From contig NZ_JOAK01000049.1 of the NCBI RefSeq assembly GCF_000720455.1, positions 1-35,224 of the forward strand: a DNA stretch of 35,224 nucleotides, read 5' to 3'. Shown piece by piece: positions 1 to 8,801 of this stretch. Positions within the stretch are counted from its first letter, which is position 1, and each line of letters starts with the position of its first letter. The translations under genes and the position numbers were made by a program. The notes beneath the pieces are model-generated. The model was not told where the DNA came from, made no database searches, and worked only from the letters and a program-made list of their open reading frames with translations. Source of the stretch: Streptomyces virginiae. GTDB taxonomy: Bacteria > Actinomycetota > Actinomycetes > Streptomycetales > Streptomycetaceae.

Positions 1-84
1 GGGGGAGAGATTGGGTCCCAAGCGGCGCCGAACCGGTTGGCGGCGGCGCGCACGAGGTGCTGCACCTACGGATGGAATGACGTG

Positions 85-720
85 CTACTGCAGTAGTTTC
101 AGGGCTGCAGTCGCCAGCCGTTGGGCGGTGAGGTTTTGTTCGTCGGCCGGCAGGATGAGATGGCTGATGGTCATGCGGACGATGACGTCCGCGGCCATGT
201 GCAGAGACTCCGTGTGCTGTTGTGGGTATCGCGTGGCGAGCCAGCCCTGGACGAGGGTTTGACCGGCGTCGAAGATGGGGTCCGCTCGGGCGGTGAGGTA
301 GGGCAGGAGGCTGTCGGAGCCCTTTCGGGCGGCTGTGATGACGGCCCTGATGAGGGGCTGATGGTCGGCCTCCTGAAGTACGTACAGGATGGCCGCCCGG
401 AGGCAGGCATGGGAATCGGGGACGCCGGGATAGAGGGCACCGGCCACACCCGCCAGAAACTGCTGGGTTTCGAGGACTACCAGCGCACGGCCCAGGCCGG
501 CGCGGTTGCCGAACTCCTTGTACACCGAGGGGCGCGACACTTCGGCCCGGGCAGCGACGGCCGAGAGGCTGACCTGGTCCCAGCCGGCTTCGCATGTGAG
601 GTCGCGAGCGGCGTCCAACACGCGCTGCCTCATCTGTTTGCGCCAGGCAACGCGCGGAGGGTCGGGTACCGACCCACCTGCGAGTGTCGCCGCTTCGATT
701 CCGTGCGTTGCCGCCGCCAT
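85..720 (-). CDS. TetR-family transcriptional regulator
   Basis: This 211-residue protein has the length and layout of a TetR-family repressor. After a flexible N-terminal tail of about 25 residues, a helix-turn-helix domain spans roughly residues 28-75, with the pattern RQRVLDAARDL, then VSLSAVAARAEVSRPSVYKEF. That is the family's conserved recognition-helix region, with VYKEF in place of the usual LYYHF. The C-terminal 130 residues are all-helical, as expected of a ligand-binding/dimerisation domain, and their ligand cannot be told from sequence. The ATG at 720 has no strong Shine-Dalgarno, so a start a few codons downstream (a GTG near residue 18) is possible. The beta-helix gene ends upstream on the same strand after a gap of about 140 bases, so there is no obvious divergent target inside the window. 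Confidence 0.85.
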   Translation of the reverse strand: MAAATHGIEAATLAGGSVPDPPRVAWRKQMRQRVLDAARDLTCEAGWDQVSLSAVAARAEVSRPSVYKEFGNRAGLGRALVVLETQQFLAGVAGALYPGVPDSHACLRAAILYVLQEADHQPLIRAVITAARKGSDSLLPYLTARADPIFDAGQTLVQGWLATRYPQQHTESLHMAADVIVRMTISHLILPADEQNLTAQRLATAALKLLQ

Positions 721-793
721 GGTGGCCAGTCTGCCAGGGGCCGAAGCCCGTTCGGTGAACCGGGCTCGTGAGTGCGGGTGCGGTGGGCGCGTG

Positions 794-833
794 GTGGTGC
801 CGACCCTTGGAGAGGCGTCGGGGCCGGCACCAC
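794..833 (-). terminator. Hairpin downstream of the beta-helix gene
   Basis: A 9-base perfect inverted repeat (GTGGTGCCG at 794-802, CGGCACCAC at 825-833) lies just past the stop of the minus-strand beta-helix gene, in the gap before the TetR gene. It has no T tract, which is common for actinomycete terminators. The 22-base loop makes it only a moderate candidate. Confidence 0.4.
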
Positions 834-862
834 GTCTTGGAGCCCCAAGTGATCCGCAGGGA

Positions 863-2479
863 TCAGGAGCGCTTGCGTCGAGCCGCGTATAGGAGGCCGC
901 CGCCGATGGTGAGGACCACCGCCGCGATGCCGAGCGGGAGCGCCGGGTTGGAGCCGCCCGTCTCCGCGAGCGGACCGCTTCCGCTGTGGGGCTTCAGCCC
1001 AGAGACGCCATCGGTGCCGTCGGCGGCTTGCACGCCCGGTGAGGCGGCGGGGTCGTTTCCGGCGGACTGGCCACTCCCGGTGGGGGCGTCACCTTGCAGG
1101 CCGGGGGTGGAGGCGTCGGAGGCATTGCCCGGGACGCCGGTGCTCTTGGCGCCGAAGCCGTAGGCGCCCCGGTCGGGCGCGCCGCCGGCGCGGCGGGCTC
1201 CGGTGAAGTCGGTGGTGACGGCGGCGAACGGCGTGCCCGAGCCGGCGCCGGGGGAGCCTTCGCTCAGCCGGAAGTCCGCGTCGGCTCCGGTGCCCGGTTT
1301 GGCGAGCTTCGGATCGGCGATGACATCGTTCGGGCCCTGGACCTCGGGGGCCTTGCCGCCGAAGTAGATGTTGTAGTCGTAGGTGACGTCCACATTGCGG
1401 GACTTGCTGTTCGTTGCCTGCCCCGACCGGCCGTACGCGATGTTGTTGAGCAGCCGCACGTCAGTACTGTCATGCGCGAAGATGTTGGCGTAGCTCTCCA
1501 TGCGGGTGCTGCGCCCGTTTGCGAAGGCCGTGTTGTGGACTATGTCGACGTGCTGGCTCTTGTAGGAGTGGATGCCGGAGCCGCCGTTGTCGTAGGAGAG
1601 GTTGTTGGCGACCAGTACCCGTCCGCTGTAGGCGGGGTGATCGGCATCGCCTTTGAGGGTGTCGATGATGATGCCGTTGCCGTCGGAGTAGCAGCCGCAC
1701 TTCTCCCATTTGATCTTGGTCTCGTTGTCGTGGACGCGATTGCCGGTGACGCGGATCTTGTACGTACCGCCGTCGCCGCCACCCACGTCGCGCGGGGTGA
1801 GTACGGAGATTCCGCTGGTTGCGTACACCGCGTACCAGGAGGTCCCATGCACGTGGTTGCCGGAGATGGTCACGTGGTCGGAGTCGATGGCTGATATGCC
1901 GCCGCCGGCGCAACCGTGCACCTCGTTGCCGCTCACCTCGACGTGGTGCGACAGCGCACCCGTGGACCGGTCCTGTTCCACGGAGATGCAGTTGGTGTTG
2001 TAGGTGGGGTCGCCCTTCTTCGATTCTCGTTCTGCTCCGGTCAGGGTGAGGGCTGCGTTGTTGCCCTTGACCTCCAGGTTTTTGATGGAGACGTAGGAGG
2101 CGCCGTGAACGCTGATACCGTTCCACGCCTTCACCGGGTGGATCACCGGATGGTGGCCGGGATGAGCGGTGAAGGTAATAGGGGCTCCGGGGAGGCCGGA
2201 GCGCTTGATGGTCAGCACGTTCGACCCCGCTGATCGCTCGGAGTACGTGCCGTTCATGATCGAGACGGTGTCGCCCGGCTCGACGCTGTCCGCGGCCTTC
2301 TGCAGGGTCCGGAAGGGAGCTTGGGTGGAGGTGCCCGAGTTGCTGTCGTTGCCGCTGGGGCTGACGAAGTAGGTGCGGGCCGCGGCGTGCGCAGTACCGG
2401 CTCCGATGGTGGCGAGGCCGAGCGGGGCGGATGAAGCGAGCAGTGCTGTGGTCAGGGCGAGGGTGCTCGTGCGTTTCAC
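863..2479 (-). CDS. Sortase-anchored right-handed parallel beta-helix protein
   Basis: This is a secreted, wall-anchored protein of 538 residues when started at the GTG at 2479. That start directly precedes a Sec signal peptide (VKRTSTLALTTALLASS, cleavage near AHAA) and has GGGAGA about 10 bases upstream; an in-frame ATG at 2596 would add an unlikely Arg/Cys-rich tail. The mature N-terminus (TYFVSPSGNDSNSGT, then APFRTLQKAADSV and GDTVSIMNGTY) is the typical opening of DUF1565/polysaccharide-lyase-9-like right-handed beta-helices. Repeated turns (VSGNEVHG, ISGNHVHG, VTGNRVHD) mark the coils, roughly residues 40-420. A low-complexity Gly/Ser/Asp linker leads to LAETG, a hydrophobic helix and RRKRS, the sorting signal read by class E sortases in Streptomyces. 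Substrate unknown; polysaccharide binding or cleavage is the family expectation. No sortase gene is in the window. Confidence 0.85.
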   Translation of the reverse strand: MKRTSTLALTTALLASSAPLGLATIGAGTAHAAARTYFVSPSGNDSNSGTSTQAPFRTLQKAADSVEPGDTVSIMNGTYSERSAGSNVLTIKRSGLPGAPITFTAHPGHHPVIHPVKAWNGISVHGASYVSIKNLEVKGNNAALTLTGAERESKKGDPTYNTNCISVEQDRSTGALSHHVEVSGNEVHGCAGGGISAIDSDHVTISGNHVHGTSWYAVYATSGISVLTPRDVGGGDGGTYKIRVTGNRVHDNETKIKWEKCGCYSDGNGIIIDTLKGDADHPAYSGRVLVANNLSYDNGGSGIHSYKSQHVDIVHNTAFANGRSTRMESYANIFAHDSTDVRLLNNIAYGRSGQATNSKSRNVDVTYDYNIYFGGKAPEVQGPNDVIADPKLAKPGTGADADFRLSEGSPGAGSGTPFAAVTTDFTGARRAGGAPDRGAYGFGAKSTGVPGNASDASTPGLQGDAPTGSGQSAGNDPAASPGVQAADGTDGVSGLKPHSGSGPLAETGGSNPALPLGIAAVVLTIGGGLLYAARRKRS

Positions 2480-2599
2480 TGTTGCCTGGTCTCCCAGTTT
2501 GTCCTGGCGAAGCGGCTGGTGCCCTCCGTGGGCCGTAGCCGCGAGCAGAGAACACGCACAGGGAGGCATTTCGTCCGTATCGCCGCGCCGGGGCAAGGC

Positions 2600-3254
2600 G
2601 CCGGGCGGTGAAGTGGGGGGGGGTGCGCTCCGAAGTCCGCTGTGAGGGGGGTGAGTTACTTCGAGCGACAGTTCCAGACTCGAAAATTGAACGCAACCCC
2701 GGACTAGGTGTAAACGTTCTGACAGTGCGTCACTTCATTGCTCGGTCTGGCTCACGCTGCGGAGGGCCGCAGGGTGCCCGGCCTGCCTACGCGTCACAGC
2801 ACGGCGGCTCGAAATCCGGGATGGGCTGGAATCAAGTCCACCGACCAGGTCGGGCTGGACGGTGGCCGTCGGCAGGATCAGGCGGAGCGCGGCCCCGGGC
2901 CACCAGCGCGGCCGGGACAAGCAGGACGGGCGTTGAAGACGATCGCGCCGGTCCCGCCTTGGGCCCGATCTCGTCGCGGAGATCAGCGCAGACACCTCCG
3001 TCGACCGCGGCGTCTACCGACACTTGATCCGGTACGTGTGCCTGTGCCTGGACGCGACCGTCGATGACGTACCCCGGTTCGGCGGGAGTCCGGCCGCAGC
3101 TGCGGGGTGACCCACGACGGCGCTCTGATGGTGAGGGCTGCCGGGGGAGTGGAGACGACCCTGTCTCCGGGGGGTGGAGCAGGGCCGTCTCGGGCGGGTG
3201 AACCGAGCCGGGATGGCCTGTTGCTGACGACACGGCGGCCGGTATCACCGGCCC
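2600..3254. other. Gene-free stretch with a short coding-like relic
   Basis: No intact gene is supported here. The part nearest 2480-2700 is the upstream region of the beta-helix gene. On the plus strand at about 2962-3108 one frame reads like real protein (ISADTSVDRGVY, then HLIRYVCLCLDATVDDVP, ending at a stop), but it lacks a start and any upstream continuation, so it is probably the tail of an unrecognised dead gene. Confidence 0.3.
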
Positions 3255-3679
3255 ATGGTGATCATGAAGTGGTCCGCCATCGCGACCGCCACCCTTGCGC
3301 TCGCTCACCCTGTCTCCGGCCACAGCCGCGCACGCGGCCGCACCATCCGCCAACCCGGCTTCGGCTGCGGCCCTGGTGCCGCAGGTGCTGCCGCTCGGGG
3401 TCGCGGTGTCCGCACTTCCGGCACTTGAACGCCGGCGACATCCCGGCCGACGGCTGCAACACCCGCGCCGAGGTCCTCCGGGCCGAGGCGATCGTGTACC
3501 CGGAGACCGGGCCGGGCTGCACCCTGACCGGTGGCGTGTGGTGGTCGTGCTACGACGAGGAGGAGGTCACGCCAGCTGGCGCGCTGGACATCGACCAGAT
3601 GGTCCCGCTCGCCGAGGCCTGGAACTCCAAGGCGGTGGAGTGCCCTGAAGCGCGCCAATCCGTGGCGATACGATGATCA
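3255..3679 (+). pseudogene. Broken secreted HNH endonuclease (GmrSD/DUF1524-like)
   Basis: The second half reads in one frame as a recognisable secreted actinomycete HNH nuclease: LNAGDIPADGCNTRAEVL, GPGCTLTGGVWWSCYDEEEV, then LDIDQMVPLAEAWNSKA. Intact homologues start with a signal peptide and carry LDIDHMVPL, where the His is the first catalytic residue of the HNH centre. Here that His is Gln. The signal-peptide-like start (ATG at 3255, MVIMKWSAIATATLALAHP) is in a different frame from the nuclease body, so at least one frameshift lies near 3310-3420. The C-terminal part with the remaining HNH residues is missing, because the frame ends just before the next gene. Both the lost His and the truncation argue that the product is dead. 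Confidence 0.7.
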
Positions 3680-3714
3680 GCGGCCGCTGGATCGGCGTAT
3701 CCCGGGGAGTGCGC

Positions 3715-4236
3715 TTGAGTGACATGACGGTCGGTGTGGGCGGTTTCGAAGAGGTCGAGGACTTCCTGGGGATGCTCCACGACTACAGCTCATGGCTCGT
3801 CCTGGCCCGGCACCCCTACCTGTACGAAACGCTGGAGTGGGAAGACCCTCCGTTGATCGTCAAGCAAATACTGGGCCACACGCGGGCTGGACAGACAAGG
3901 ATCTGCCGGGACCTGCTGCGCGTTACGGGGGGCTCGGTGCTCACCAACAAGGCCCCAGAATTCGCTCCGCCGGTCGACGGCCCTGAGCTCTACCTGCATC
4001 TCCTGGTGACCAGGATAAGGCACCGGGAGCTCAGCATGGCCGCCCTGGTTGCCGATGCCCAGGCCGAGGCCGCCCGGTGTGGCGCACGTCTGCTTCGGAC
4101 GCACTGCTGGGCCGGCGAGGACGGCCGCCTGGTGCGCAAGTACGAGCAGTTGGGGTTCACGGCGACTCTGGAGTTCGAGGTGCTGCGTTCGGACGGGTCG
4201 TACTGGCCGGGCCAGGTGTTGCAGATCCGGCTGTGA
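3715..4236 (+). CDS. GNAT-family N-acetyltransferase
   Basis: The protein (173 residues from the TTG at 3715) has the C-terminal half of a GNAT acetyltransferase. A helix rich in Ala (AALVADAQAEAARCGARLL) follows the central strand, then THCWAGEDGRLVRKYEQLGF. The pattern CWAG...YEQLGF is the conserved acetyl-CoA-binding helix and final strand of actinomycete GNATs, ending WPGQVLQIRL. The usual R/QxxGxG/A loop is altered (RIRHRELSMAAL), so cofactor binding may be weakened. The TTG has GGGGAG five bases upstream and gives MSDMTV; the ATG at 3724 is the alternative. The open frame continues upstream to 3673, overlapping the end of the dead HNH gene, which suggests a junction just before it. Acceptor substrate unknown. 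Confidence 0.65.
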   Translation: MSDMTVGVGGFEEVEDFLGMLHDYSSWLVLARHPYLYETLEWEDPPLIVKQILGHTRAGQTRICRDLLRVTGGSVLTNKAPEFAPPVDGPELYLHLLVTRIRHRELSMAALVADAQAEAARCGARLLRTHCWAGEDGRLVRKYEQLGFTATLEFEVLRSDGSYWPGQVLQIRL

Positions 4237-4842
4237 CGGTCAGCCCCCACCCTCAAGTCGGTCGGCATCGCCCAACGCATCTTCCTGGCTGGGCCCGCCG
4301 GCGCACCATCGAGACGCCGGCTCGGGCTATGCAGCCATTGGGGCAGACATGAATACCGCAGGGTCAGCCGGCTCCCCTGGGGGCGGTGACGGCTCGCTCG
4401 AACCGGTCGAAGGCGGACCACGATCCGGCGGAGTGGCTGCCGCCGACGTCGGACGCAGTGGGACGGTATGGCGCGGGGTGAACCGCGATGAGGCTCCACC
4501 GGGGTCGCACGATCGACGAGGCGGCGAAGGACCGGCTGATGGCCCCCACTGGCGGTGTCGGGTCCGCCGCCTCGTCCTCGCCTCCCCGCTACCTGCGCCA
4601 GCTTCGGGGACTGTCGGACTGATGATCACTTCGGCGGGTACCGCGCACTGTCTTCGATTCGTCCGACAGGGGTATGGCGCCTGCTTGGCTCCGGGCGTCC
4701 AGGCACTCAGAGGGCAATCATCAGGGTCACGAGCCCTCGGGGCGCTGGCTCACTCCGGTGATCGGGGGCCAGCTCGCTGACGTATCTGAGGGCCCCCGCA
4801 ACGAAGCAGCGGCCCTCAGGGCCAGAATCGAGAGGCACACCG
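4237..4842. other. Gene-free stretch
   Basis: Several long frames exist, but none shows a recognisable domain or convincing codon bias. At about 4770-4863 a frame reading EAAALRARIERHTDDE resembles the N-terminal helix of DUF3618 proteins. It may be the detached beginning of the following broken gene. Confidence 0.25.
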
Positions 4843-5298
4843 ATGACGAGCCGGCGCGACGGTAACGAGCCCTCTTCCCCCTCGGGAGAACCGCCAGCGG
4901 CCGGGGACGCACAGGGTGAACCCGGCTGAGGGGGCGGGCCGTCGGCCGCCGAGAGCAGGACCAGGGCCAAGGAGAAGGCTGCCGTGGCCAAAGAACACGC
5001 CGTTGCCAAGGCCAAACAGGCCTCCGCCCAGGTCCGTGAGAAGGCCGGTCATACGACTGAACTGGCGAAGGGCAAGACACCTGAGCTGCTGATGCACACG
5101 GCCACCCAAACTGCAGAGCATGTCCGTGAGGCCGCATCCCGGGCCGGGCACCTCGCAGCCGACAAAACCCCCGATGCGGTCCGTGAGAAGGCTGCTCGTG
5201 CGGCGCACGCGGCAGGGTCCAAGTGGACCGCACTGCTTTCAGCGGGGTTCGCCCTCCTGGTCTTTCTCCTCATGCGCCGCAGTCGGCGGAATCGCTGA
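4843..5298 (+). pseudogene. Damaged DUF3618-like membrane protein
   Basis: The intact open part runs from the GTG at 4984 to 5298 (104 residues). It is a Lys/Ala-rich helical region with repeats of the type EHVREAASRAG and DAVREKAARAA, then one membrane helix (WTALLSAGFALLVFLLM) and a basic tail RRSRRNR. This matches the back half of actinomycete DUF3618-type proteins, in which an N-terminal ELRAxIExTR helix precedes the A/K repeats. Here the matching N-terminal pieces lie upstream in other frames (ALRARIERH near 4800-4850; a short ATG frame from 4843; AAESRTRAKEKAAV continuing into 4984). The gene therefore appears frameshifted at its front. The truncated 104-residue form could still be translated. 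Cellular role of the family: cell-envelope associated, otherwise unclear. Confidence 0.5.
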
Positions 5299-5734
5299 GG
5301 CATCGGTAGGACCGTGAAGGCCTGCCGGCGCCGGGCTTACCCGAGGGAAGACCGGCCGCTTGGAAGCCAGTCACCGTCCGCGCTGACCACCTCATCGTCG
5401 AGGTGTCCGCAGTTTCGCACCTTGACCCCAGAGCCGTTGTCGGTGTCGGCGCGCCGCTACCGGGGCCGCGCCTGGCAGGGTTTCCGCAGGTCGGATCACT
5501 GACCGGTGATCGTTTCGGCGGCAACCGGACCACGACCATCCGCGCACCCCGGACACGTCCTTGTCGGCCGGGTGAAGCCGAAGCCGAGCACCCACCCGTC
5601 GCCCTCGGCGGCCTTGCGGCGGCAAGACAGCCGTCGGTGGTCACATGCGACAGCTACCCCTGTAGGCATCCAGTCCCCTCCTCAACGGCACACGCAGCCG
5701 CGAACCCTCCCGGCCGCGCCGGCACGCGACGGCG
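5299..5734. other. Gene-free stretch
   Basis: No supported gene, RNA or repeat was seen. Long frames here lack domain similarity. Confidence 0.3.
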
Positions 5735-5912
5735 GCAGCCTGGACAACGCCGACAGCATCAAAAGAGGATCCTGGAAGCCCTGCCTCCGCTGCCATCGGC
5801 GTCGCGGAACTGCGCAACCGGTACGGAAACGGCCACGGGCGGCTGGCCGCACCCACCGGACTCGGCCCCCGGCACGCCCGCTTCGCCTTCGCTGCGTGCC
5901 TGTGCCGAGGCC
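5735..5912 (+). pseudogene. Fragment of an abortive-infection protein (Abi_C domain)
   Basis: Read across three frames, the plus strand spells the Abi_C core: an Asn/Ala-Asp-Ser-Ile-Lys-Arg helix (SLDNADSIKR), then KRILEALPPLPSA, then ELRNRYGNGHGR followed by GLGPRHARFA. ELRNKYGTGHGR and PRHARLA are the diagnostic motifs of the abortive-infection C-terminal domain as I know it. No start or upstream domain remains and two frame changes occur within 150 bases, so this is a relic of a former phage-defence gene. Confidence 0.5.
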
Positions 5913-5990
5913 GTCCGGTGGGGTGTTGGCCCGGCAGCTGGGCCGCACGGGCGGAGCGCCTGCCCGGGCCAGCCGGGCGGTCCCCAGTAC

Positions 5991-6734
5991 TCAGTCCGCT
6001 GCGGGCTCCACGGCTGCCGTCAGCGCGGCCAGCCCGGCCTCGTCGGCCGCCCACACGGCGGCGTGCCATTGACCGCGCCAACATTCCAGCAGCACCCGCT
6101 GGCGGTCGCCGTCCCGGGAATGGCGCTGGGTGCCGTCGACCGTCGGCGGCCCGGGGGTGAAGTCCTGCCCGAGCACCTCCAACAGAGCCGACGGCTCCCC
6201 TCCGCCGGCAAGAGTGAGCTGCTTGCCGTGACGGTGGACCGGCGCGTCCCAGATCCGGGCTTGGACGAGGTCCGAAAAACGGTCGGCCTGTGGCTGCCAT
6301 ACGGCGGACGGCGTCACGTCGTCGAAGGAGATCACCACTGGGGGGTCCTCGGAGCCGTCGAGGCGGACGGCCATCACCCACACGCCCTGGTTCTCGACCA
6401 TGAACGGCAGCAGACCCAGGGAGCCGACCGGGTCGAAGGGCCGTTCTTCCTGTTCTTCCACGTCGTCGGGCCAGTCGCCGTTGTCCTCGGGCCAGTGGTA
6501 GACCTCTGTCCGGCCCAGCTGTTCGGCGTCGTACACCATGTCGTTGTTGCTGAACTTCCTCAGCACGGCGGCGCCCTGTGCCAGTGCGAACCACTCGCGC
6601 ACCGAAGTGGGCACAGCGTGGCCGTGCACTGACTCGAAGCGGTCCAGTACCGCCTCGGCCTCCTCGGACATCTCCAGGTCCAGCCCGGCGAGTTCTGCCG
6701 CACGACCATGGAACCGCAGCGTGCCCGCACGCAT
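5991..6734 (-). CDS. SUKH/SMI1-KNR4-like protein
   Basis: This 247-residue soluble protein starts at the ATG at 6734, chosen because AGGAGGT lies eight bases upstream; the open frame continues to 6845 but that extension is not protein-like. The first 165 residues follow the SMI1/KNR4 (SUKH) plan: a leading helix with HAVPTSVREWFALAQGAAVL, a mid-domain strand region, LGLLPFMVENQGVWVMAVRL and PPVVISFDDV. The remaining 80 residues (ending AALTAAVEPAAD) are an extra alpha/beta tail. SUKH proteins often act as immunity proteins against contact-dependent or polymorphic toxins, or as intracellular regulators, but no toxin gene is beside it, so the role is open. No membrane segment or signal peptide. 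Confidence 0.65.
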   Translation of the reverse strand: MRAGTLRFHGRAAELAGLDLEMSEEAEAVLDRFESVHGHAVPTSVREWFALAQGAAVLRKFSNNDMVYDAEQLGRTEVYHWPEDNGDWPDDVEEQEERPFDPVGSLGLLPFMVENQGVWVMAVRLDGSEDPPVVISFDDVTPSAVWQPQADRFSDLVQARIWDAPVHRHGKQLTLAGGGEPSALLEVLGQDFTPGPPTVDGTQRHSRDGDRQRVLLECWRGQWHAAVWAADEAGLAALTAAVEPAAD

Positions 6735-6845
6735 CGTCTGTACCTCCTGTTGTCGCCGATGGGCAGAACGCCCGGCGGCCAGGGGCGACCCTAGCCGCTC
6801 GTACCGACAGCGTGCACCGCGGAGGTACCAGACGTCCGCCGTCAC

Positions 6846-7181
6846 TCAGCCCAGCAGCTCGGCCACGACGGAAGCGGGCCTCCTGGTCGGCTCCCTTGTG
6901 GCCGCTGCTGGCCGCCCGCATGCAGAACATCCGCGAGAGGACGGCCCCCGGGCCATCGGCGCACAGCGGCTTTCGCGGCCGGTCCCCGCGACGGGGCGCG
7001 TGGTATCGGCCCGGATGCGGCAGGGTGTTTGCCTGCGAGGATTGTTCGGCTGGAGTCGGTGGATCCGCTTTCAAGTGGCTGCCCTTGCCGCTCCGTCCCG
7101 TAGGCCCCCGGCCGCCCCCCCGCTGGCCGGGGCAGGCTCCGGCCGGCCCCCCGCCGCTGGTTCCTGGGCCTTGTTCCGGTG
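6846..7181. other. Gene-free stretch
   Basis: No supported gene was seen. It lies downstream of the ATPase-fold gene and upstream of the SUKH gene. The GC-rich inverted runs near 6985-7000 and 7110-7165 could fold but show no clear terminator shape. Confidence 0.3.
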
Positions 7182-7721
7182 CTATGCCAGGCGCTTCTTC
7201 GGTCGGGGTTGGGCGTCGAGGAGTGCCCACCAGGCGTGACCGTCGTGGTCGGTATGGCCGCCGCAGGCGTCGATGGTGCGCAGTACCGCCACCTCCGCCG
7301 GAACAGCTCCCACAACCTCCTGTTCACCAGCCTGGTGATTGAGGACCATGACGAGGATCTTGTTGTCCTGGTCGGCGAGGTGGACGCTGACGCGCTTCCC
7401 CCCGGCTGCCACGGCCGTGTCGACGAGGCCGTGGACCGCCTTGAGGAAGTCGTGCTCGTCCAGCAGCGGGTAGTCCCACTCGGCGACGGCCAGCGCCGCC
7501 TGCGCGGCGGCCTTCTTCGCCGCCCACCGGTCCGCACGGAACGCCAGCACCCTCGTCCGCCGGCTGGTAACGACCAGCCGCGGCGGCACCCCGGTGAGCG
7601 ACTTCGGCTTCGTCGCTGGCTGCGGCCGCGGCGGCTCCACCGGCTTCTTCTGCGGCGGCGGCGACTTCGGAGGAAAACTCGGCGGAACCTTCGGACCCCT
7701 GGCTGACACAACCTCGCTCAT
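7182..7721 (-). CDS. Degenerate HATPase-fold (anti-sigma-like) regulatory protein
   Basis: The 179-residue protein begins at the ATG at 7721 (MSEVVSARGPK). Its first 45 residues are a Pro/Lys-rich disordered tail. The rest resembles the small ATP-binding anti-sigma-type proteins of Streptomyces: an Ala-rich helix (AAQAALAVAEWDYPLLDE), a helix in the N-box position (AVHGLVDTAVAAGGKRV), strands SVHLADQDNKILVMVL, and the C-terminal HDGHAWWALLDA block. The N-box Asn/Glu that would coordinate Mg-ATP is not visible (GLVDTA where ELxxNA is expected), so it may bind partners without ATP. The family assignment rests on pattern only. The gene ends at 7182, and an IS5 element inserts 75 bases upstream of its start, which may have separated it from its promoter. 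Confidence 0.4.
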   Translation of the reverse strand: MSEVVSARGPKVPPSFPPKSPPPQKKPVEPPRPQPATKPKSLTGVPPRLVVTSRRTRVLAFRADRWAAKKAAAQAALAVAEWDYPLLDEHDFLKAVHGLVDTAVAAGGKRVSVHLADQDNKILVMVLNHQAGEQEVVGAVPAEVAVLRTIDACGGHTDHDGHAWWALLDAQPRPKKRLA

Positions 7722-7800
7722 ACCCCACCACGCTACGCCGGTTGGCCCCCGATGGGCACCGGCATCGACCACAGCGGTTCACCACGTGTTGGTGATCTAG

Positions 7801-7821
7801 GACTTGTCCGGCCGATCATGT
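7801..7821 (+). repeat. IS5 left terminal inverted repeat
   Basis: Begins GACTTGTCCGGCCGATC and is preceded by CTAG. It matches the outer right end at 9349-9369 at 20 of 21 positions in inverted orientation. Confidence 0.8.
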
Positions 7822-7847
7822 AACTGCTTCGCGGCCGGGTCGTTGAT

Positions 7848-8785
7848 GTGGACATGGGGCGGGGTGATCTGAGTGATACCGAGTGGGAACGGCTGCGGCC
7901 GTTCCTGCCGGTCAGCAACAGGCGTTGTGGCAGGTGGCGGGATCACCGGCAGGTGATCGACGGGATTCTGCACCGGGTGCGGACCGGCGTGCAGTGGCGG
8001 GACCTGCCCGAACGGTTCGGGCCGTGGAAGACGGTCTACGAACGGCACCGACTGTGGTCGGCCGACGGGACATGGGAGCGTCTGCTCCAGCAGGTCCAGG
8101 CCGCCGCGGACGCGGCGGGTGAGATCGACTGAGACGTCTCGGTCGACTCGACCATCGTGCGAGCGCATCAGCACGCGGCCGGCGCCCACAACGACCCACC
8201 GCTGGCTCCCGTCTCAAAGGGGGCCGAAGTCCCAGAACACCAGGACGAAACGCCGTGGCAAAGTCTGCACGCCCGCCTGGTGGAGGTGGTGCGGGAGGTG
8301 AGGGCTTGGGCCGCTCGCGCGGCGGCTTCACCACCAAACTCCACCTCAGCGCGGACGGCCGCTGCCGCCCGCTGTCCTTGATCGTTACACCGGGCCAGCG
8401 GGCAGACTGCACGCAGTTCAAGTCGGTCCTGGAGAGGATCCGCGTCCCGAAGCTCGGGCCGGGCAGGCCCCGCAAGAAGCCGGACAGCGTCGCGGCTGGT
8501 AAGGCTTACAGCAACGGTCCGTGCCGCGAGTACCTGCGGCGCCGGGGCATCCGGCACACGATCCCGGAGAAGACCGACAGCCGGGCCGCCCGCCTGCGCA
8601 AAGGCTCACGCGGCGGGCGGCCGCCCGGCTTCGACGAGGAGCGGTACAAGAAGCGCAACACCGTCGAGCGGGCTATCAATCGGTTGAAGCAGCACCGGGC
8701 GGTGGCCACCCGCTACGACAAGCGCCGTTACGTCTACCTCGGCACCGCCACTGCGGCAGCCCTCGCGATCTGGCTCCGAACATGA
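7848..8785 (+). pseudogene. IS5-family transposase, disrupted
   Basis: The first open segment (7848-8132) is the IS5 N-terminal region: LSDTEWERLRPFLP, then GVQWRDLPERFGPW, typical of the IS427-like group. A TGA at 8130-8132 stands where homologues have Trp (EID-W-DVSVDSTIVRAHQH). Reading on in the same frame gives DVSVDSTIVRAHQHAAGAH, which holds the first catalytic Asp. Between about 8220 and 8290 the coding frame shifts to the one ending at 8785 (GRSRGGFTTKLHLSADGRCR... NTVERAINRLKQHRAVATRYDK), which holds the final Glu. Frame changes can be programmed in this group, but the internal stop is not. The usual IADKAYSS motif reads VAAGKAYSN, so the second catalytic Asp is Gly. The enzyme is almost certainly inactive. 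Confidence 0.85.
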
Positions 8786-8801
8786 TCGACCGGCAAGCTA
8801 G
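8780..8801 (-). repeat. Degenerate inner IS5 right end plus CTAG
   Basis: Reverse complement reads CTAG then CTTGCCGGTCGATCATGT. It differs from the left end by loss of GA, one missing T and one substitution. It overlaps the transposase stop, as expected for the authentic end of the basic IS. The CTAG supplies the TAG stop of the SnoaL gene. Confidence 0.6.

Noticed and set aside
121..771. Long plus-strand open frame opposite the TetR gene
   Set aside because: It is the antisense of the TetR gene. High GC keeps all frames open, and no domain is visible.
1094..1894. Plus-strand 266-residue frame inside the beta-helix gene
   Set aside because: It is Val/Gly/Ala-rich antisense of a well-supported gene.
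5641..7230. Minus-strand 529-residue Arg/Gly/Pro-rich frame over the SUKH gene
   Set aside because: It is a frame shadow. The SUKH frame has the ribosome site and domain pattern.
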